DNA from: Arthrobacter sp. V1I9
GTDB lineage: Bacteria; Actinomycetota; Actinomycetes; Actinomycetales; Micrococcaceae
Assembly: GCF_030817075.1 (NCBI RefSeq)
Contig: NZ_JAUSYU010000001.1
Coordinates: forward strand, 124,001 to 188,000
Reading direction: 5' to 3'
Length of the DNA: 64,000 nt
The notes beneath the pieces were generated by a model. It saw only the letters and a program-made list of their open reading frames with translations, searched no databases and was not told where the DNA came from. Shown one piece after another: positions 35,286 through 43,808 of this stretch. Position numbers and translations under genes: made by a program. Numbering within the stretch: the stretch's first letter is position 1; every line of letters starts with the position of its first letter.

Positions 35286-36317
35286 ATGGACCTAACCGAG
35301 GAGGACCTCGCGCTCATCAACGCGCTGGAAATCGCGCCGAGGATCAGCTGGGCGGACGCCGGTGAGATTCTCGGCGTTCACGCCACCACGCTGGCCACGC
35401 GGTGGGAAAGGGTGCGCCAGTCCGGCGCGGCGTGGGTGACGGCGCACCTGATGGGGGACCCCAAGCAGATGTGCCTGGCGCTCGTCGACGTCGACTGTGA
35501 AATGCACCGCCGCGAAGAGGTGACCGAGGCCCTCGCAGCGGTGCCGCAGATTGTCACCATCGAGGAGGCGGCCAGCAACCGTGACCTGATGCTGACGGTC
35601 CTGACGCAGTCCCTTGAGGAGTTCACCACGGCCGTGGCTTCCCGGCTCAAGGACATCGATGGACTGCTGAAGTACCAGACGGCGCTCTGCACCAGGCTGC
35701 ACTCCGGCGGTTACGCCTGGCGCCTCAACGTGCTCAACCGGGCGCAGACCTCGGCGCTGCAGGCCAAGGCCGGACCGGAAGCAGCAGGGTCGGCACCTCC
35801 GGAGTCCGTCATTGAGCCCCTGCCGGAGAGCCACCTGGCGCTGCTTCCTTTCCTGGCGAGGGACGGGCGGGCGACGGCGGCCGAGATCGCACGGGCGCTT
35901 GGCCGGCATCCGGCCACCGTGCAGCGCCAGTTGAACCGGGTCCTCGCCAGCAGGGTCCTCTCCTTCCGCTGCGAAGTGGCCCAGAAGTTCTCGGGCTATC
36001 CGGTGACCTGCCAATGGTTCGCCAACGTCCCCGCCGGCCACCATGAGGCGGCTGCCGCCGAGCTCCGCGGTCTCCGCAATGTACGGCTCAGCGCCTCCAC
36101 CACCGGCCGCACCAACTTTGTGATCATCATGTGGCTGCAGTCGCTGGCTGACGTGCTGAATGCGGAACTTGCCCTGCAGCAGCGGATTCCCGGGATCGAA
36201 CTCGTCGAAAGCGTGGTGATGCTCAGCACCGTCAAGCGGGTGGGCTGGATGCTGAACCAGGACTCCACGGCCACAGGCCGGGTCATCGTCCCCGCGGCGG
36301 TGGCCAGCGCCGGCTAG
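35286..36317 (+). CDS. Lrp/AsnC-family regulator with duplicated HTH halves
   Basis: A 343-residue regulator, about twice the normal Lrp length. First half: HTH ISWADAGEILGVHATTLATR, then an effector-like domain. Second half: HTH GRATAAEIARALGRHPATVQRQLNRV (about 194-219, read as two blocks) and a second RAM-like domain. Double-Lrp proteins are known in actinobacteria. It probably controls the divergent amidohydrolase-symporter unit. ATG 35286 is taken because MDLTEEDLALINAL matches the family start; 35259 and 35277 are alternatives. Confidence 0.85.
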   Translation: MDLTEEDLALINALEIAPRISWADAGEILGVHATTLATRWERVRQSGAAWVTAHLMGDPKQMCLALVDVDCEMHRREEVTEALAAVPQIVTIEEAASNRDLMLTVLTQSLEEFTTAVASRLKDIDGLLKYQTALCTRLHSGGYAWRLNVLNRAQTSALQAKAGPEAAGSAPPESVIEPLPESHLALLPFLARDGRATAAEIARALGRHPATVQRQLNRVLASRVLSFRCEVAQKFSGYPVTCQWFANVPAGHHEAAAAELRGLRNVRLSASTTGRTNFVIIMWLQSLADVLNAELALQQRIPGIELVESVVMLSTVKRVGWMLNQDSTATGRVIVPAAVASAG

Positions 36318-36366
36318 GCCTGCCAGAAGCCGGGCCTCCGGGCCGGGCTTGTCAGTGCCGGCCGTT

Positions 36367-37830
36367 ATGCTGTGGAGCACATCCAAAACAACCGATCGGG
36401 CCAGAAGCGTGCGCGAGACAACCCTTTCAGCCACCGGCCCCCACGCCGGCATCCTGCAGAGACCGTACCTGTGGGTGACCATCGGTGCCTGCGCGCTGGT
36501 GTTCCTGGCCGCGTTCGAGTCCCTCGCGGTGACCACCATCATGCCGGTGGTGAGCCGCGAACTGAACGGCGCAGGACTCTACGCCCTGGCTTTCGCGGGG
36601 CCGCTCGCAACCGGCGTGATCGGCATGGTCGCGGCCGGAAACTGGTCCGACCGCCGTGGACCCACCCTCCCCCTCTACGCATCCGTGGCCTTGTTTGTGG
36701 TTGGCCTGCTGATCGCGGGCACCGCGGTCTCCATGCCGCTGCTCGTGGCCGGGCGGCTGGTGCAGGGGCTCGGCGGCGGCGCCCTGACAGTGGCGCTGTA
36801 CGTCCTGGTGGCACGCATCTATCCAGCGCTGCTCCACCCTAAGATCTTCGCTGCCTTCTCCGCGGCCTGGGTGATCCCGTCCTTGGTGGGCCCGTTTGCT
36901 GCCGGCATTGTGGCGCAGGTGTTCAGTTGGCACTGGGTGTTCCTGGGTGTGGTGGGCCTGGTCATTCCGGCGCTGGTGATGATCGCGCCGGTGTTGCGGG
37001 GCGTGCCGCCAGTTAAGGGACAGGGCGCCAAGGAACGTACCAATGCGCAGCAGCCACCCATCCCGGTGGCCTTCGACCGGCTTGCCTGGGCCACCCTCGC
37101 GGCGCTCGCGGTACTGGGGCTCAACCTCTCGCGGGAGGTTCATGTCCCGGGGTTCGGCGCAGCGCCGGCGCTCCTGGCGGTGGCCGCCGTCGTGATTGCC
37201 CTGGTGTCCGTGCGGCCGCTGGTGCCGCTGGGTACGCTCACCGCCCGGCGCGGACTGCCCAGCGTCATCCTGGTCCGCGGGCTCGCCTCGGCTGCGTTCT
37301 TCGGCGCCGAGGTCTATCTGCCGTACCTGCTGATAGAGCAGTACGACTTTTCGCCAACCTTTGCCGGTCTCACCCTTACCGGTGGAGCGCTCGCCTGGGC
37401 AGGCGCGTCGGCAGTACAGGGCCGGCTCGGTGCACGGTTGCCCCATCGCCGCGCCATCCGCATCGGCGCATTTATGGTGCTGGGCGCTGTTGTCCTCGCC
37501 CTGGCCACCACCGCGCTGCACTGGCCGGCCGCCGTCGCCATCATGGGATGGATCTTCGCCGGCGGCGGCATGGGACTGCTCTATCCCCGGCTGAGCGTGA
37601 TGACCCTGGCCCTGTCCGCCAAGGAAGACGAGGGTTTCAACAGCTCCGCCATGTCGATTTCGGACTCCCTGGGCGGCGCGCTGGCGCTGGCCACCACGGG
37701 CATCGTGTTCGCAGTTTTTACGACGACGAAGGAATCCTTCGCAGGGGTCTTCGGACTGGCCGCCGTGGTCGCCGTAGCCGCGGTGGGGGTTGCTCCCAGG
37801 GTCACCAGCAAAGACCAGCTCGGGGCTTGA
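36367..37830 (+). CDS. MFS transporter, DHA2-like drug/metabolite exporter
   Basis: A 487-residue protein with about 14 hydrophobic segments, as in DHA2 drug exporters. VTTIMPVVSRELNGAGLYA, GNWSDRRGPTLPL (loop 2-3 motif A) and GRLVQGLGGGALTVALYVLV (motif C-like, read as pieces) are visible. The C-terminus ends in APRVTSKDQLGA. It starts about 50 bp after the Lrp gene on the same strand and may be cotranscribed. The start is uncertain: TTG 36349, ATG 36367 or GTG 36409. Substrate unknown. Confidence 0.82.
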   Translation: MLWSTSKTTDRARSVRETTLSATGPHAGILQRPYLWVTIGACALVFLAAFESLAVTTIMPVVSRELNGAGLYALAFAGPLATGVIGMVAAGNWSDRRGPTLPLYASVALFVVGLLIAGTAVSMPLLVAGRLVQGLGGGALTVALYVLVARIYPALLHPKIFAAFSAAWVIPSLVGPFAAGIVAQVFSWHWVFLGVVGLVIPALVMIAPVLRGVPPVKGQGAKERTNAQQPPIPVAFDRLAWATLAALAVLGLNLSREVHVPGFGAAPALLAVAAVVIALVSVRPLVPLGTLTARRGLPSVILVRGLASAAFFGAEVYLPYLLIEQYDFSPTFAGLTLTGGALAWAGASAVQGRLGARLPHRRAIRIGAFMVLGAVVLALATTALHWPAAVAIMGWIFAGGGMGLLYPRLSVMTLALSAKEDEGFNSSAMSISDSLGGALALATTGIVFAVFTTTKESFAGVFGLAAVVAVAAVGVAPRVTSKDQLGA

Positions 37831-37832
37831 CG

Positions 37833-38594
37833 TCAGGTCAGCCGGCTGGCACGGACCACCACGTCTGCGATGGTGGCGTGCTGCCCGTCCGGGCCGGTCA
37901 CCGGCCGCTCCCTGCTGGTCTGCACTTCTACCTGCCAGTCAGGCCCATCCAGTCCCAGCTCCTGCACCAGCTGCTCCCCGGTGTAGAACATTTCGTGCGT
38001 TGTGTGGCCACCGCCCCACGGCGGAAGCCGGTCCGGATGGTGGCCCACCACCAGCAAGGTCCCGCCCGGTTTGACCGCTGCCGCGGCCGTTTTCAGGGGC
38101 CGCTGCCAGGCGAGCTCCTGGGAGTGGAGGAACTGCGAGGTCACCAGGTCGTACGACCCGTCGGGCTGCCATTCCTCGAGGTCGGCCTGCTGCCAGCGGA
38201 TCCGGCTGGCGATGGCGCCCTCGGCAGCGTGCACACTCTCCCGCGCCAGGGCGGCCTTCTCGTGCCCGTGCGCCCGCTCCAGCGCAACGGTGGAAACGTC
38301 GACGGCGGTGACCGTCCAGCCGTGCTGGGCAAGCCAGATAGCGTCCGCACCTTCGCCGCAGCCCAGGTCCAGCGCATGTCCCGCCCGGAGTCCGCCGGCC
38401 TCCCGGACCAGCTGCGGGTTTGGTTTGCCGCTCCAGATCTGGGGTTTGCTGCGGTATCGCTCATCCCACAGGGCGGCGGCGTCCCTGATTCCCCGGCCGT
38501 CGCCGTTTCCCGAAAGGCCCGGGCCGGCGTCGTGCGCTGCCTGGTGTGAGCCGGGAGAATCCGCTTCATGCTGGTGGAACGCGTGTTCAGTCAT
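37833..38594 (-). CDS. Class I SAM-dependent methyltransferase
   Basis: A 253-residue methyltransferase with a His-rich N-terminus (MTEHAFHQHEADSPGSHQAA). Motif I is ALDLGCGEGADAIWLAQ, motif II VTAVDVSTVALERA, and acidic post-motif QADLEEW. ALWDERYRSKPQIWSGKPN resembles the WD-Y-G-PN block of tellurite-resistance/thiopurine-type methyltransferases. It converges with the MFS gene (2 bp apart). ATG 38594 follows GGTGGAGG. Substrate not predictable. Confidence 0.82.
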   Translation of the reverse strand: MTEHAFHQHEADSPGSHQAAHDAGPGLSGNGDGRGIRDAAALWDERYRSKPQIWSGKPNPQLVREAGGLRAGHALDLGCGEGADAIWLAQHGWTVTAVDVSTVALERAHGHEKAALARESVHAAEGAIASRIRWQQADLEEWQPDGSYDLVTSQFLHSQELAWQRPLKTAAAAVKPGGTLLVVGHHPDRLPPWGGGHTTHEMFYTGEQLVQELGLDGPDWQVEVQTSRERPVTGPDGQHATIADVVVRASRLT

Positions 38595-38934
38595 GCCTCC
38601 ACCCTGCCCCGCGAAGACAGTGATGGCAACGCCCACCGGAAGGCGTTGGGAAGAGGGTGGAAAGGGGGAGGACAAGGGGAGTGGGCGCGGGATGCTAGAC
38701 TGGTGGAACTTGATGTGCAGTGATGCCCATGTCTCCCTTCATTGAGGGACTGGGCTTTTTTCATGTGAGAGGCACATCCTGCGTCGATGAACGCGTTCCA
38801 TTTGGTCCCGGCCGCCGCTTTGCATAAGCGGCAGCAGGCTGGTTGATCACCTGAATTTTCTTCGGCGAACCCCCTTGGCCAACCGGCGTCGGGGGCCGAT
38901 ATCCGCACGGATACCGCCTGAAAGACCTTTGACT
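38595..38934 (+). other. Structured leader region upstream of DEAD-box helicase
   Basis: A 340-bp gap between divergent genes. It holds a possible -10 (TAGACT, 38696-38701), an intrinsic-terminator-like hairpin with six Ts (38725-38761), and a 7-bp hairpin GCCGCTT/AAGCGGC (38814-38832). This layout fits a short attenuated leader or small RNA, but no known family is recognised and no gene is seen. Confidence 0.45.
38725..38761 (+). terminator. Intrinsic terminator inside the helicase leader
   Basis: GCCCA and TC/CCCT on the left pair with AGGGA and TGGGC on the right, with small bulges, and six Ts follow at once. It lies about 170 nt before the helicase gene and after the possible promoter, so it would stop transcription early unless overcome. 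Confidence 0.5.
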
Positions 38935-40836
38935 TTGACTACTTTTGCTGCCCTCGGCACGCCCAAAGCCCTTGCCGAAACCCTCACCGCACAGGGAATC
39001 ACCGAGCCGTTCCCCATCCAGGTGAAGACCCTCCCTGACACCCTGGCCGGACGCGACGTCCTGGGCCGCGGCCGCACCGGCTCCGGCAAGACCATCGCCT
39101 TTGCCATCCCGCTTGTGGCACGACTCGCTGAGCGGGAAGCCAAGCACTTCCGTAAGCCCGGCCGTCCCATGGGCCTGGTCCTTGCACCCACCCGCGAGCT
39201 GGCCACCCAGATCAACGCCACCATCGAGCCGCTGGCCAAGGCTGCAGGCCTGAACACCACCGTGATCTACGGCGGTATCTCCCAGGCCCGCCAGGAAAAG
39301 GCCCTGCGTGCCGGCGTCGACATCGTCATCGCCTGCCCCGGCCGCCTGGAGGACCTGATCCGCCAACGCATCCTCACCCTTGAGGCCGTGGAAATCACCG
39401 TCCTGGACGAGGCCGACCACATGGCCGACCTCGGCTTCCTGCCCGTGGTCAAGAAGCTCATGGACATGACCCCCAGCCAGGGCCAGCGCCTGCTCTTCTC
39501 CGCCACCCTGGACAACGGCGTGGACAAGATCGTCCAGCGCTACCTGTCCAACCCGCTGACCCACTCCGTGGACGATCCGCAGGCCGCGGTGACCACCATG
39601 GAGCACCACGTCCTGGTGGTCAACGACCAGACCGTCAAGAAGCAGCTGATCGTGGAGCTCGCCTCCGGCGCCGGCCGCCGCGTCCTGTTCATGCGGACCA
39701 AGCACCACGCCCGCAAGCTGGCCAAGACCCTGACCGACGCCGGGATCCCCGCCGTCGACCTGCACGGCAACCTGTCGCAGAACGCCCGCGACCGCAACCT
39801 CGCCGAGTTCTCCTCCGGTGACGTGCGCGTCCTGGTGGCCACCGACGTCGCAGCCCGCGGCGTGCACGTGGACGACGTTGAACTGGTCATCCACGTTGAC
39901 CCGCCCACAGAACACAAGGCTTACCTGCACCGCTCAGGCCGTACTGCACGAGCCGGTTCCGACGGCACAGTGGTCACGCTGACCCTCCCCGAGCAGCAGA
40001 CCGACGTCAAGAAGCTGATGAAGGCCGCCGGCGTCGAGGTCAACTTCGAACGCGTCACCGCCAACTCGCCGCTGGTTGCCCAACTGGTCGGGGAAATGGC
40101 TGACAAGATCGATCCCCGCACGCGGGCTGCACTGCTGGCCAAAAAAGCCGCGCAGCAGGGCGGCGGTACCTCCACCGGTGCCAACGCCGAGCGAAAGCGC
40201 GCCCGTCGCCAGGCTGCACCCACCGCTGGTGGACGTGGCGGACGCGGTGGACGAGGCCGGGTTTCCGCCGAGCCCACGCGTACCGATGTTCCGCGTGCCG
40301 AGCGCCGCGCAGCAGCTTTCGAGGGCCGGACCGAAGCCCGCGCAGCCTTCGACCGCGTCAGCGAGCAGAACGAGGACCGCGCCATCGCAGCAGCAGCTGC
40401 CCGCCGCAACGCACGTGGCCGCGGCACCGCGTCCACCCACAGCAATGACGTCCCGGCGGCAGGTGGCCGTGCAGCCTCCGGCCGCGGTTCGGACGGACGC
40501 GCTGATTCACGCGTAACCCGCAGCGACGCTCCCCGCGGCGGGACCGGCCGTCCGGCTTCCTCAGGTCGTCCGGCAACCTCGGGTGGCCAGCGCGGCGGAC
40601 GCCCGGCAACGGGCCAGCGTGCCGCAGCCGGTGCAGGTGCCCGGACCGGCGGCGGTTCCCGTTCCGCCGGTGCAGGTGCAGCCACCGGCGGCAACAAGGC
40701 TGTCTGGTCCTCCAACACGGGTGGAACCTCCGGCGGGTCCTACTCCGCCGGCAACGGCGGCGGCTCCGGCCGTCCCGCCCGCAGCGGCCCGCGCCGCGCT
40801 TCGGCTCCGGCTTCGAACGAACGCCGCAGCCGCTAG
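38935..40836 (+). CDS. DEAD-box RNA helicase with Gly/Arg/Ala-rich tail
   Basis: A 633-residue ATP-dependent RNA helicase, likely acting in ribosome assembly or cold adaptation. The core has the Q motif (ITEPFPIQ), GRGRTGSGKTIAF, PTRELATQ, LDEADHMADLGF (DEAD), FSATL, and the C-terminal VATDVAARGVHVDD and HRSGRTARAG. From about 400 on it is a low-complexity, basic RGG/Ala/Ser tail for RNA contact. The start is a TTG: 38935 (giving the family start TTFAALGTPKAL) or 38929; GAAAGA precedes them. The leader may regulate it. Confidence 0.9.
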   Translation: MTTFAALGTPKALAETLTAQGITEPFPIQVKTLPDTLAGRDVLGRGRTGSGKTIAFAIPLVARLAEREAKHFRKPGRPMGLVLAPTRELATQINATIEPLAKAAGLNTTVIYGGISQARQEKALRAGVDIVIACPGRLEDLIRQRILTLEAVEITVLDEADHMADLGFLPVVKKLMDMTPSQGQRLLFSATLDNGVDKIVQRYLSNPLTHSVDDPQAAVTTMEHHVLVVNDQTVKKQLIVELASGAGRRVLFMRTKHHARKLAKTLTDAGIPAVDLHGNLSQNARDRNLAEFSSGDVRVLVATDVAARGVHVDDVELVIHVDPPTEHKAYLHRSGRTARAGSDGTVVTLTLPEQQTDVKKLMKAAGVEVNFERVTANSPLVAQLVGEMADKIDPRTRAALLAKKAAQQGGGTSTGANAERKRARRQAAPTAGGRGGRGGRGRVSAEPTRTDVPRAERRAAAFEGRTEARAAFDRVSEQNEDRAIAAAAARRNARGRGTASTHSNDVPAAGGRAASGRGSDGRADSRVTRSDAPRGGTGRPASSGRPATSGGQRGGRPATGQRAAAGAGARTGGGSRSAGAGAATGGNKAVWSSNTGGTSGGSYSAGNGGGSGRPARSGPRRASAPASNERRSR

Positions 40837-40842
40837 TTTCAT

Positions 40843-40904
40843 CATCGAGTGCTCCGTGAACGCCCTTTAGAAGGTTCAAAAGGGCGATTGCGGAGCACTC
40901 GATG
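40843..40904. terminator. 62-nt two-stage hairpin between convergent helicase and MBL genes
   Basis: Outer perfect 14-bp arms CATCGAGTGCTCCG and CGGAGCACTCGATG enclose a symmetric 4+4 internal loop and an inner 8-bp stem CGCCCTTT/AAAGGGCG with a 10-nt loop. It begins 6 nt after the helicase stop and ends 9 nt before the MBL gene's stop, so it suits a two-way terminator. Confidence 0.65.
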
Positions 40905-40913
40905 GGACAAGTG

Positions 40914-41564
40914 TCACCAGCCGCGGGCGCGCCACTCCGCGAGGTGCGGCCGCTCAGCACCCAGGGTTGTGCCTTTCCCATGGCCCGGGTGTACGAGAGC
41001 GGAGTCCGGGTAGGCGTCAAACAGCCGCTCGCTGACATCGGTGATCAGCTGGTTGAACCGCCCTGGATCCTGCTGCGTGTTGCCCACGCCGCCGGGGAAG
41101 AGTGAGTCTCCGGAGAAAATGTGCGTGGGGCCTTCCGGGTCCCGGTACACAAACGCGATTGAGCCCGGTGTGTGCCCACGCAGGTGGATTGCCGTCAGCT
41201 CAAAGCCATCCACGGCCACGATGTCCCCGTGCTCAAGGTGCCGCTCAACTGCGACAGGCAACGCGTCGGCGTCGTCCTTTCCTGCAGCCGTGGGCGCACC
41301 CGTGGCTGCCGCCAACTCCTCCAGCGCCCGGACGTGGTCCCAGTGCTGGTGCGTGGTGGCAATCAGGGCGAGCCGGGGCTCGGCGGACGTGTCCCCGGCG
41401 GCACCCCGCAGCAGCTGCTGGATGGCCGGAAGGTCATCTGCGGCGTCGATCAGCACCTGTTCGCCGCTGGTTTTGGCCGTCAGCAGGTACACGTTGTTGT
41501 TCATCCCGCTGACTGAGATCCGGCGGATGGTCAGGGCCGGCAGGTCGTAAAGAAGTGAGTCCAT
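40914..41564 (-). CDS. MBL-fold metallo-hydrolase (glyoxalase II-like)
   Basis: A 216-residue metallo-beta-lactamase-fold hydrolase. The metal motif HxHxDH appears as TTHQHWDHV (about 71-79), further ligands are H in LRGHTPGS, D in FSGDSLFPGG and H in LVHPGHGKGT. Such actinobacterial proteins resemble hydroxyacylglutathione/mycothiol-thioester hydrolases. A -10 lies so close to the ATG that the mRNA is probably leaderless. Confidence 0.88.
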   Translation of the reverse strand: MDSLLYDLPALTIRRISVSGMNNNVYLLTAKTSGEQVLIDAADDLPAIQQLLRGAAGDTSAEPRLALIATTHQHWDHVRALEELAAATGAPTAAGKDDADALPVAVERHLEHGDIVAVDGFELTAIHLRGHTPGSIAFVYRDPEGPTHIFSGDSLFPGGVGNTQQDPGRFNQLITDVSERLFDAYPDSALVHPGHGKGTTLGAERPHLAEWRARGW

Positions 41565-41571
41565 AGGCTTC

Positions 41572-41577
41572 AGTCTA
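41572..41577 (-). promoter_or_regulatory. -10 box, probable leaderless start of MBL gene
   Basis: Minus strand TAGACT, then 7 nt, then the ATG at 41564. No Shine-Dalgarno site can fit between them. The -35 is not evident. Confidence 0.4.
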
Positions 41578-41600
41578 GGGACGCCCGTCTGCAGCCCTGG

Positions 41601-42596
41601 TTACTCGCGGCCCTGGGACACCCACTTGGGGTCGGCGGAGCGGGAGCCGACGACGGCGTCCGACGCTTCGCCAAGCGCGTCCAGTTGCGGCGGGGTCAGT
41701 TCCAGGGCGAGGGCGCCGAGGTTTTCGTCGATCCGGTGCCTTTTGCGGGTGCCGGGGATGGGGACCACCGGCAGGTTCAGCCGCTTGCCCTGGGCCAACA
41801 ACCAGGCCAAGGCCACCTGGGCGGGTGTCGCATCAAGCTCGTCCGCCACGGACCGGACCGTGGCCACCACAGCCTCGTTGGCGCTGGCAGCGTCCGGGGC
41901 GAAGCGGGGGATCCGGCGCCGGAAGTCTTTTTCCCCCAGGCTGGAGGCGTCAACGGTGCCGGTGAGGAATCCCCGGCCCAGCGGCGAGTACGGCACAAAA
42001 CCCACGCCGAGGGCGGCGGCGGCAGGAACAACGTTGCGTTCCACGTCGCGGCTCCAGATGGACCATTCACTCTGGACCGCCGCAATGGGGTGGACTGCGG
42101 TGGCTTCCTCGAGCTCCTGGGCAGTCACCTCCGACAGTCCCAGGTGCTTGACCTTGCCTTGCTGCACAAGCTCCGCCATGGCCTCCACGGTTTCCACAAT
42201 CGGAACGCGGAGGTCACGGCGGTGCATGTAGTAAAGGTCAATAACCTCCGTACCCAGCCGTTGCAGGCTGCGGTCCACTGCCTGCCGGATGTGCGCGGCG
42301 TCGCCCCGGATGTCCGTGTACCCGTCCGCCGGCGAGCCCACCAGCCCGAACTTCGTGGCCAGCTGCACCTCGTCCCGCCGCTCCTTCAGCAGCTGCGCGA
42401 TCAGTTCCTCGTTGCTGCCCCCGCCGTAGATATCCGCTGTGTCAATGAAGCTGACTCCGGAATCGACGGCGTGGTGCAGCGTCCGGAGTGCGTCAGCCGG
42501 ATCCACGTCCCCGTAAACCGGTGTCAGTGCCATGCCGCCAAAGCCAAGCGGGCTGACGTTGAGGCCATCGCCGAGGTGAACCATCGGTGCTGCCAT
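41601..42596 (-). CDS. Aldo/keto reductase
   Basis: A 331-residue NADP(H)-dependent TIM-barrel reductase. The catalytic tetrad can be placed as D in SFIDTADIYGGGSNE, the Tyr of the same motif, K in QLATKFGLVG and H in YYMHRRD. The C-terminal cofactor region has PVVPIPGTRKRHRIDEN. It matches the YajO/AKR13-like group with broad aldehyde/ketone activity. ATG 42596 has GGGAG 7 nt upstream. Confidence 0.9.
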   Translation of the reverse strand: MAAPMVHLGDGLNVSPLGFGGMALTPVYGDVDPADALRTLHHAVDSGVSFIDTADIYGGGSNEELIAQLLKERRDEVQLATKFGLVGSPADGYTDIRGDAAHIRQAVDRSLQRLGTEVIDLYYMHRRDLRVPIVETVEAMAELVQQGKVKHLGLSEVTAQELEEATAVHPIAAVQSEWSIWSRDVERNVVPAAAALGVGFVPYSPLGRGFLTGTVDASSLGEKDFRRRIPRFAPDAASANEAVVATVRSVADELDATPAQVALAWLLAQGKRLNLPVVPIPGTRKRHRIDENLGALALELTPPQLDALGEASDAVVGSRSADPKWVSQGRE

Positions 42597-42665
42597 GAAT
42601 GTGCTCCCATCATTGAAGTTATCCAAGCCAGGAACCCCGTCCCGGGTTGCTGTATTCCGTCAGTC

Positions 42666-43292
42666 CTAGTGCCAGGGGATGATCCGGTCCGCTGCCGGAC
42701 GCGTGGCCTGGATCAGGACGGCGTTGGCTTCGTCCGGTCCGTGCGCCCACGCCTCCGCTGCTGCCGGTTCCATGCCGAACGAGATGTGCCTTTGCACCAG
42801 GCGTCGCAGCCGCAACGCGTGTGGTGTGTCCACAAACCAGACCTCGTCCAGCTGCGCCCGGATGTCCTTCCAGGGTTCCTGCTCCACCAGCAGGTAGTTG
42901 CCCTCGGTGATCACCAGCGGCACTTCCGCGGGGATCGGGATGGAGGCTGCGACGGGTTCATCCAGGGTGCGCCGGAATTCAGGGGCGTAGACAACTGGCT
43001 CATCCCGGCGGACCAGGCGGCGCAGCAGCGACAGGTAGCCGCCGGCGTCGAACGTATCGATGGCTCCCTTGCGCTGCCGCAGCGGCGTGCCGTCGATGAT
43101 GGTGTTGCCCAGGTGGAAACCGTCCATGGGCACCACCACGGCCTCGTCGGGACCGAACTGCTGCCAAATCAATTCCGCGAAGGTGGACTTTCCGGAACCC
43201 GGCGCACCGGCGATGCCCAGCAGTATCCGCCGGCCTCCGTCCAAGGACTGGCGGAGGGCAGCGACAGCCTCAGTGATCTCGGGTGCTTCCAT
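42666..43292 (-). CDS. P-loop nucleoside/sugar kinase (uridine kinase-like)
   Basis: A 208-residue kinase. Walker A is LLGIAGAPGSGKSTFAE (about 24-40); VVVPMDGFHLGN holds the substrate Asp; DTFDAGGYLSLLRRLV and VITEGNYLLVEQEPW follow, as in the FrcK / nucleoside-kinase-like group related to pantothenate and uridine kinases. RRLVQRHISFGMEP is the lid. Members phosphorylate sugars such as fructose, or nucleosides; the substrate is not clear here. It stands 69 bp upstream of the aldo/keto reductase gene on the same strand. Confidence 0.85.
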   Translation of the reverse strand: MEAPEITEAVAALRQSLDGGRRILLGIAGAPGSGKSTFAELIWQQFGPDEAVVVPMDGFHLGNTIIDGTPLRQRKGAIDTFDAGGYLSLLRRLVRRDEPVVYAPEFRRTLDEPVAASIPIPAEVPLVITEGNYLLVEQEPWKDIRAQLDEVWFVDTPHALRLRRLVQRHISFGMEPAAAEAWAHGPDEANAVLIQATRPAADRIIPWH

Positions 43293-43460
43293 GGCAAAAG
43301 CCTAAACGCCCCACCCGCAGCCAGGATTCCGCTGATCCTCCCCACCTATTGCGTCCGGGAAGGCGAGTTCGACGGCGTTTTGCCGGGACACGCCGTCGCC
43401 GCCCTGAAACGTGGGGAAACTCAGCGGGCGGTGGAGCTGGAAGGGGCTGCAGTTTCAGGT

Positions 43461-43808
43461 TTATCGGCGTCCGAGCCGCCGGGCAGAACCTTGAGCCCGG
43501 CCCGCACAGCCCACAATCCCGGCAATAAAGAGCACCTTGAGCACACTGAACGGTTCGACGCCGGTGGCCATTGCCCAGCCCACGGTGAGCGCGGCTCCGA
43601 TTCCTACCCAGACGGCGTACGCGGTGCCGAGCGGGATGCTGCGGATGGCCATGCCCAGGCCCAGCATGCTCAGGGTTGCTGTCACTGCGAAAACCAGTGT
43701 GGGCATGGGCTCGGTGAAACCGTCGGACAGGCCAAGGGCTGTTGCCCAGACTGCTTCGAGGACGGCCGAGGCCAGCAGTACCAGCCAGGGAATCGAACGC
43801 CGCAGCAT
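43461..43808 (-). CDS. Small multidrug resistance (SMR) subunit, likely frameshifted at the C-terminus
   Basis: A 115-residue SMR protein with four helices. WLVLLASAVLEAVWATALG carries the key Glu14-type residue, and GTAYAVWVGIGAALTVG is the SMR signature. The last residues (after FIAGIVGC) are atypical: removing one base near 43501-43503 would restore a GLKV-type end and a longer tail with a stop at 43421. The four helices are intact, so activity may remain. Its ATG overlaps the stop of its partner SMR gene (TGATG). Confidence 0.8.
   Translation of the reverse strand: MLRRSIPWLVLLASAVLEAVWATALGLSDGFTEPMPTLVFAVTATLSMLGLGMAIRSIPLGTAYAVWVGIGAALTVGWAMATGVEPFSVLKVLFIAGIVGCAGRAQGSARRLGRR

Noticed and set aside
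34024..35295. 423-residue plus-strand frame over the amidohydrolase
   Set aside because: Antisense shadow of the M20 hydrolase; composition and lack of motifs speak against a gene.
40180..40830. Repetitive GC-rich stretch considered as a mobile or tandem repeat
   Set aside because: It is the in-frame RGG/Ala-rich tail of the DEAD-box helicase.
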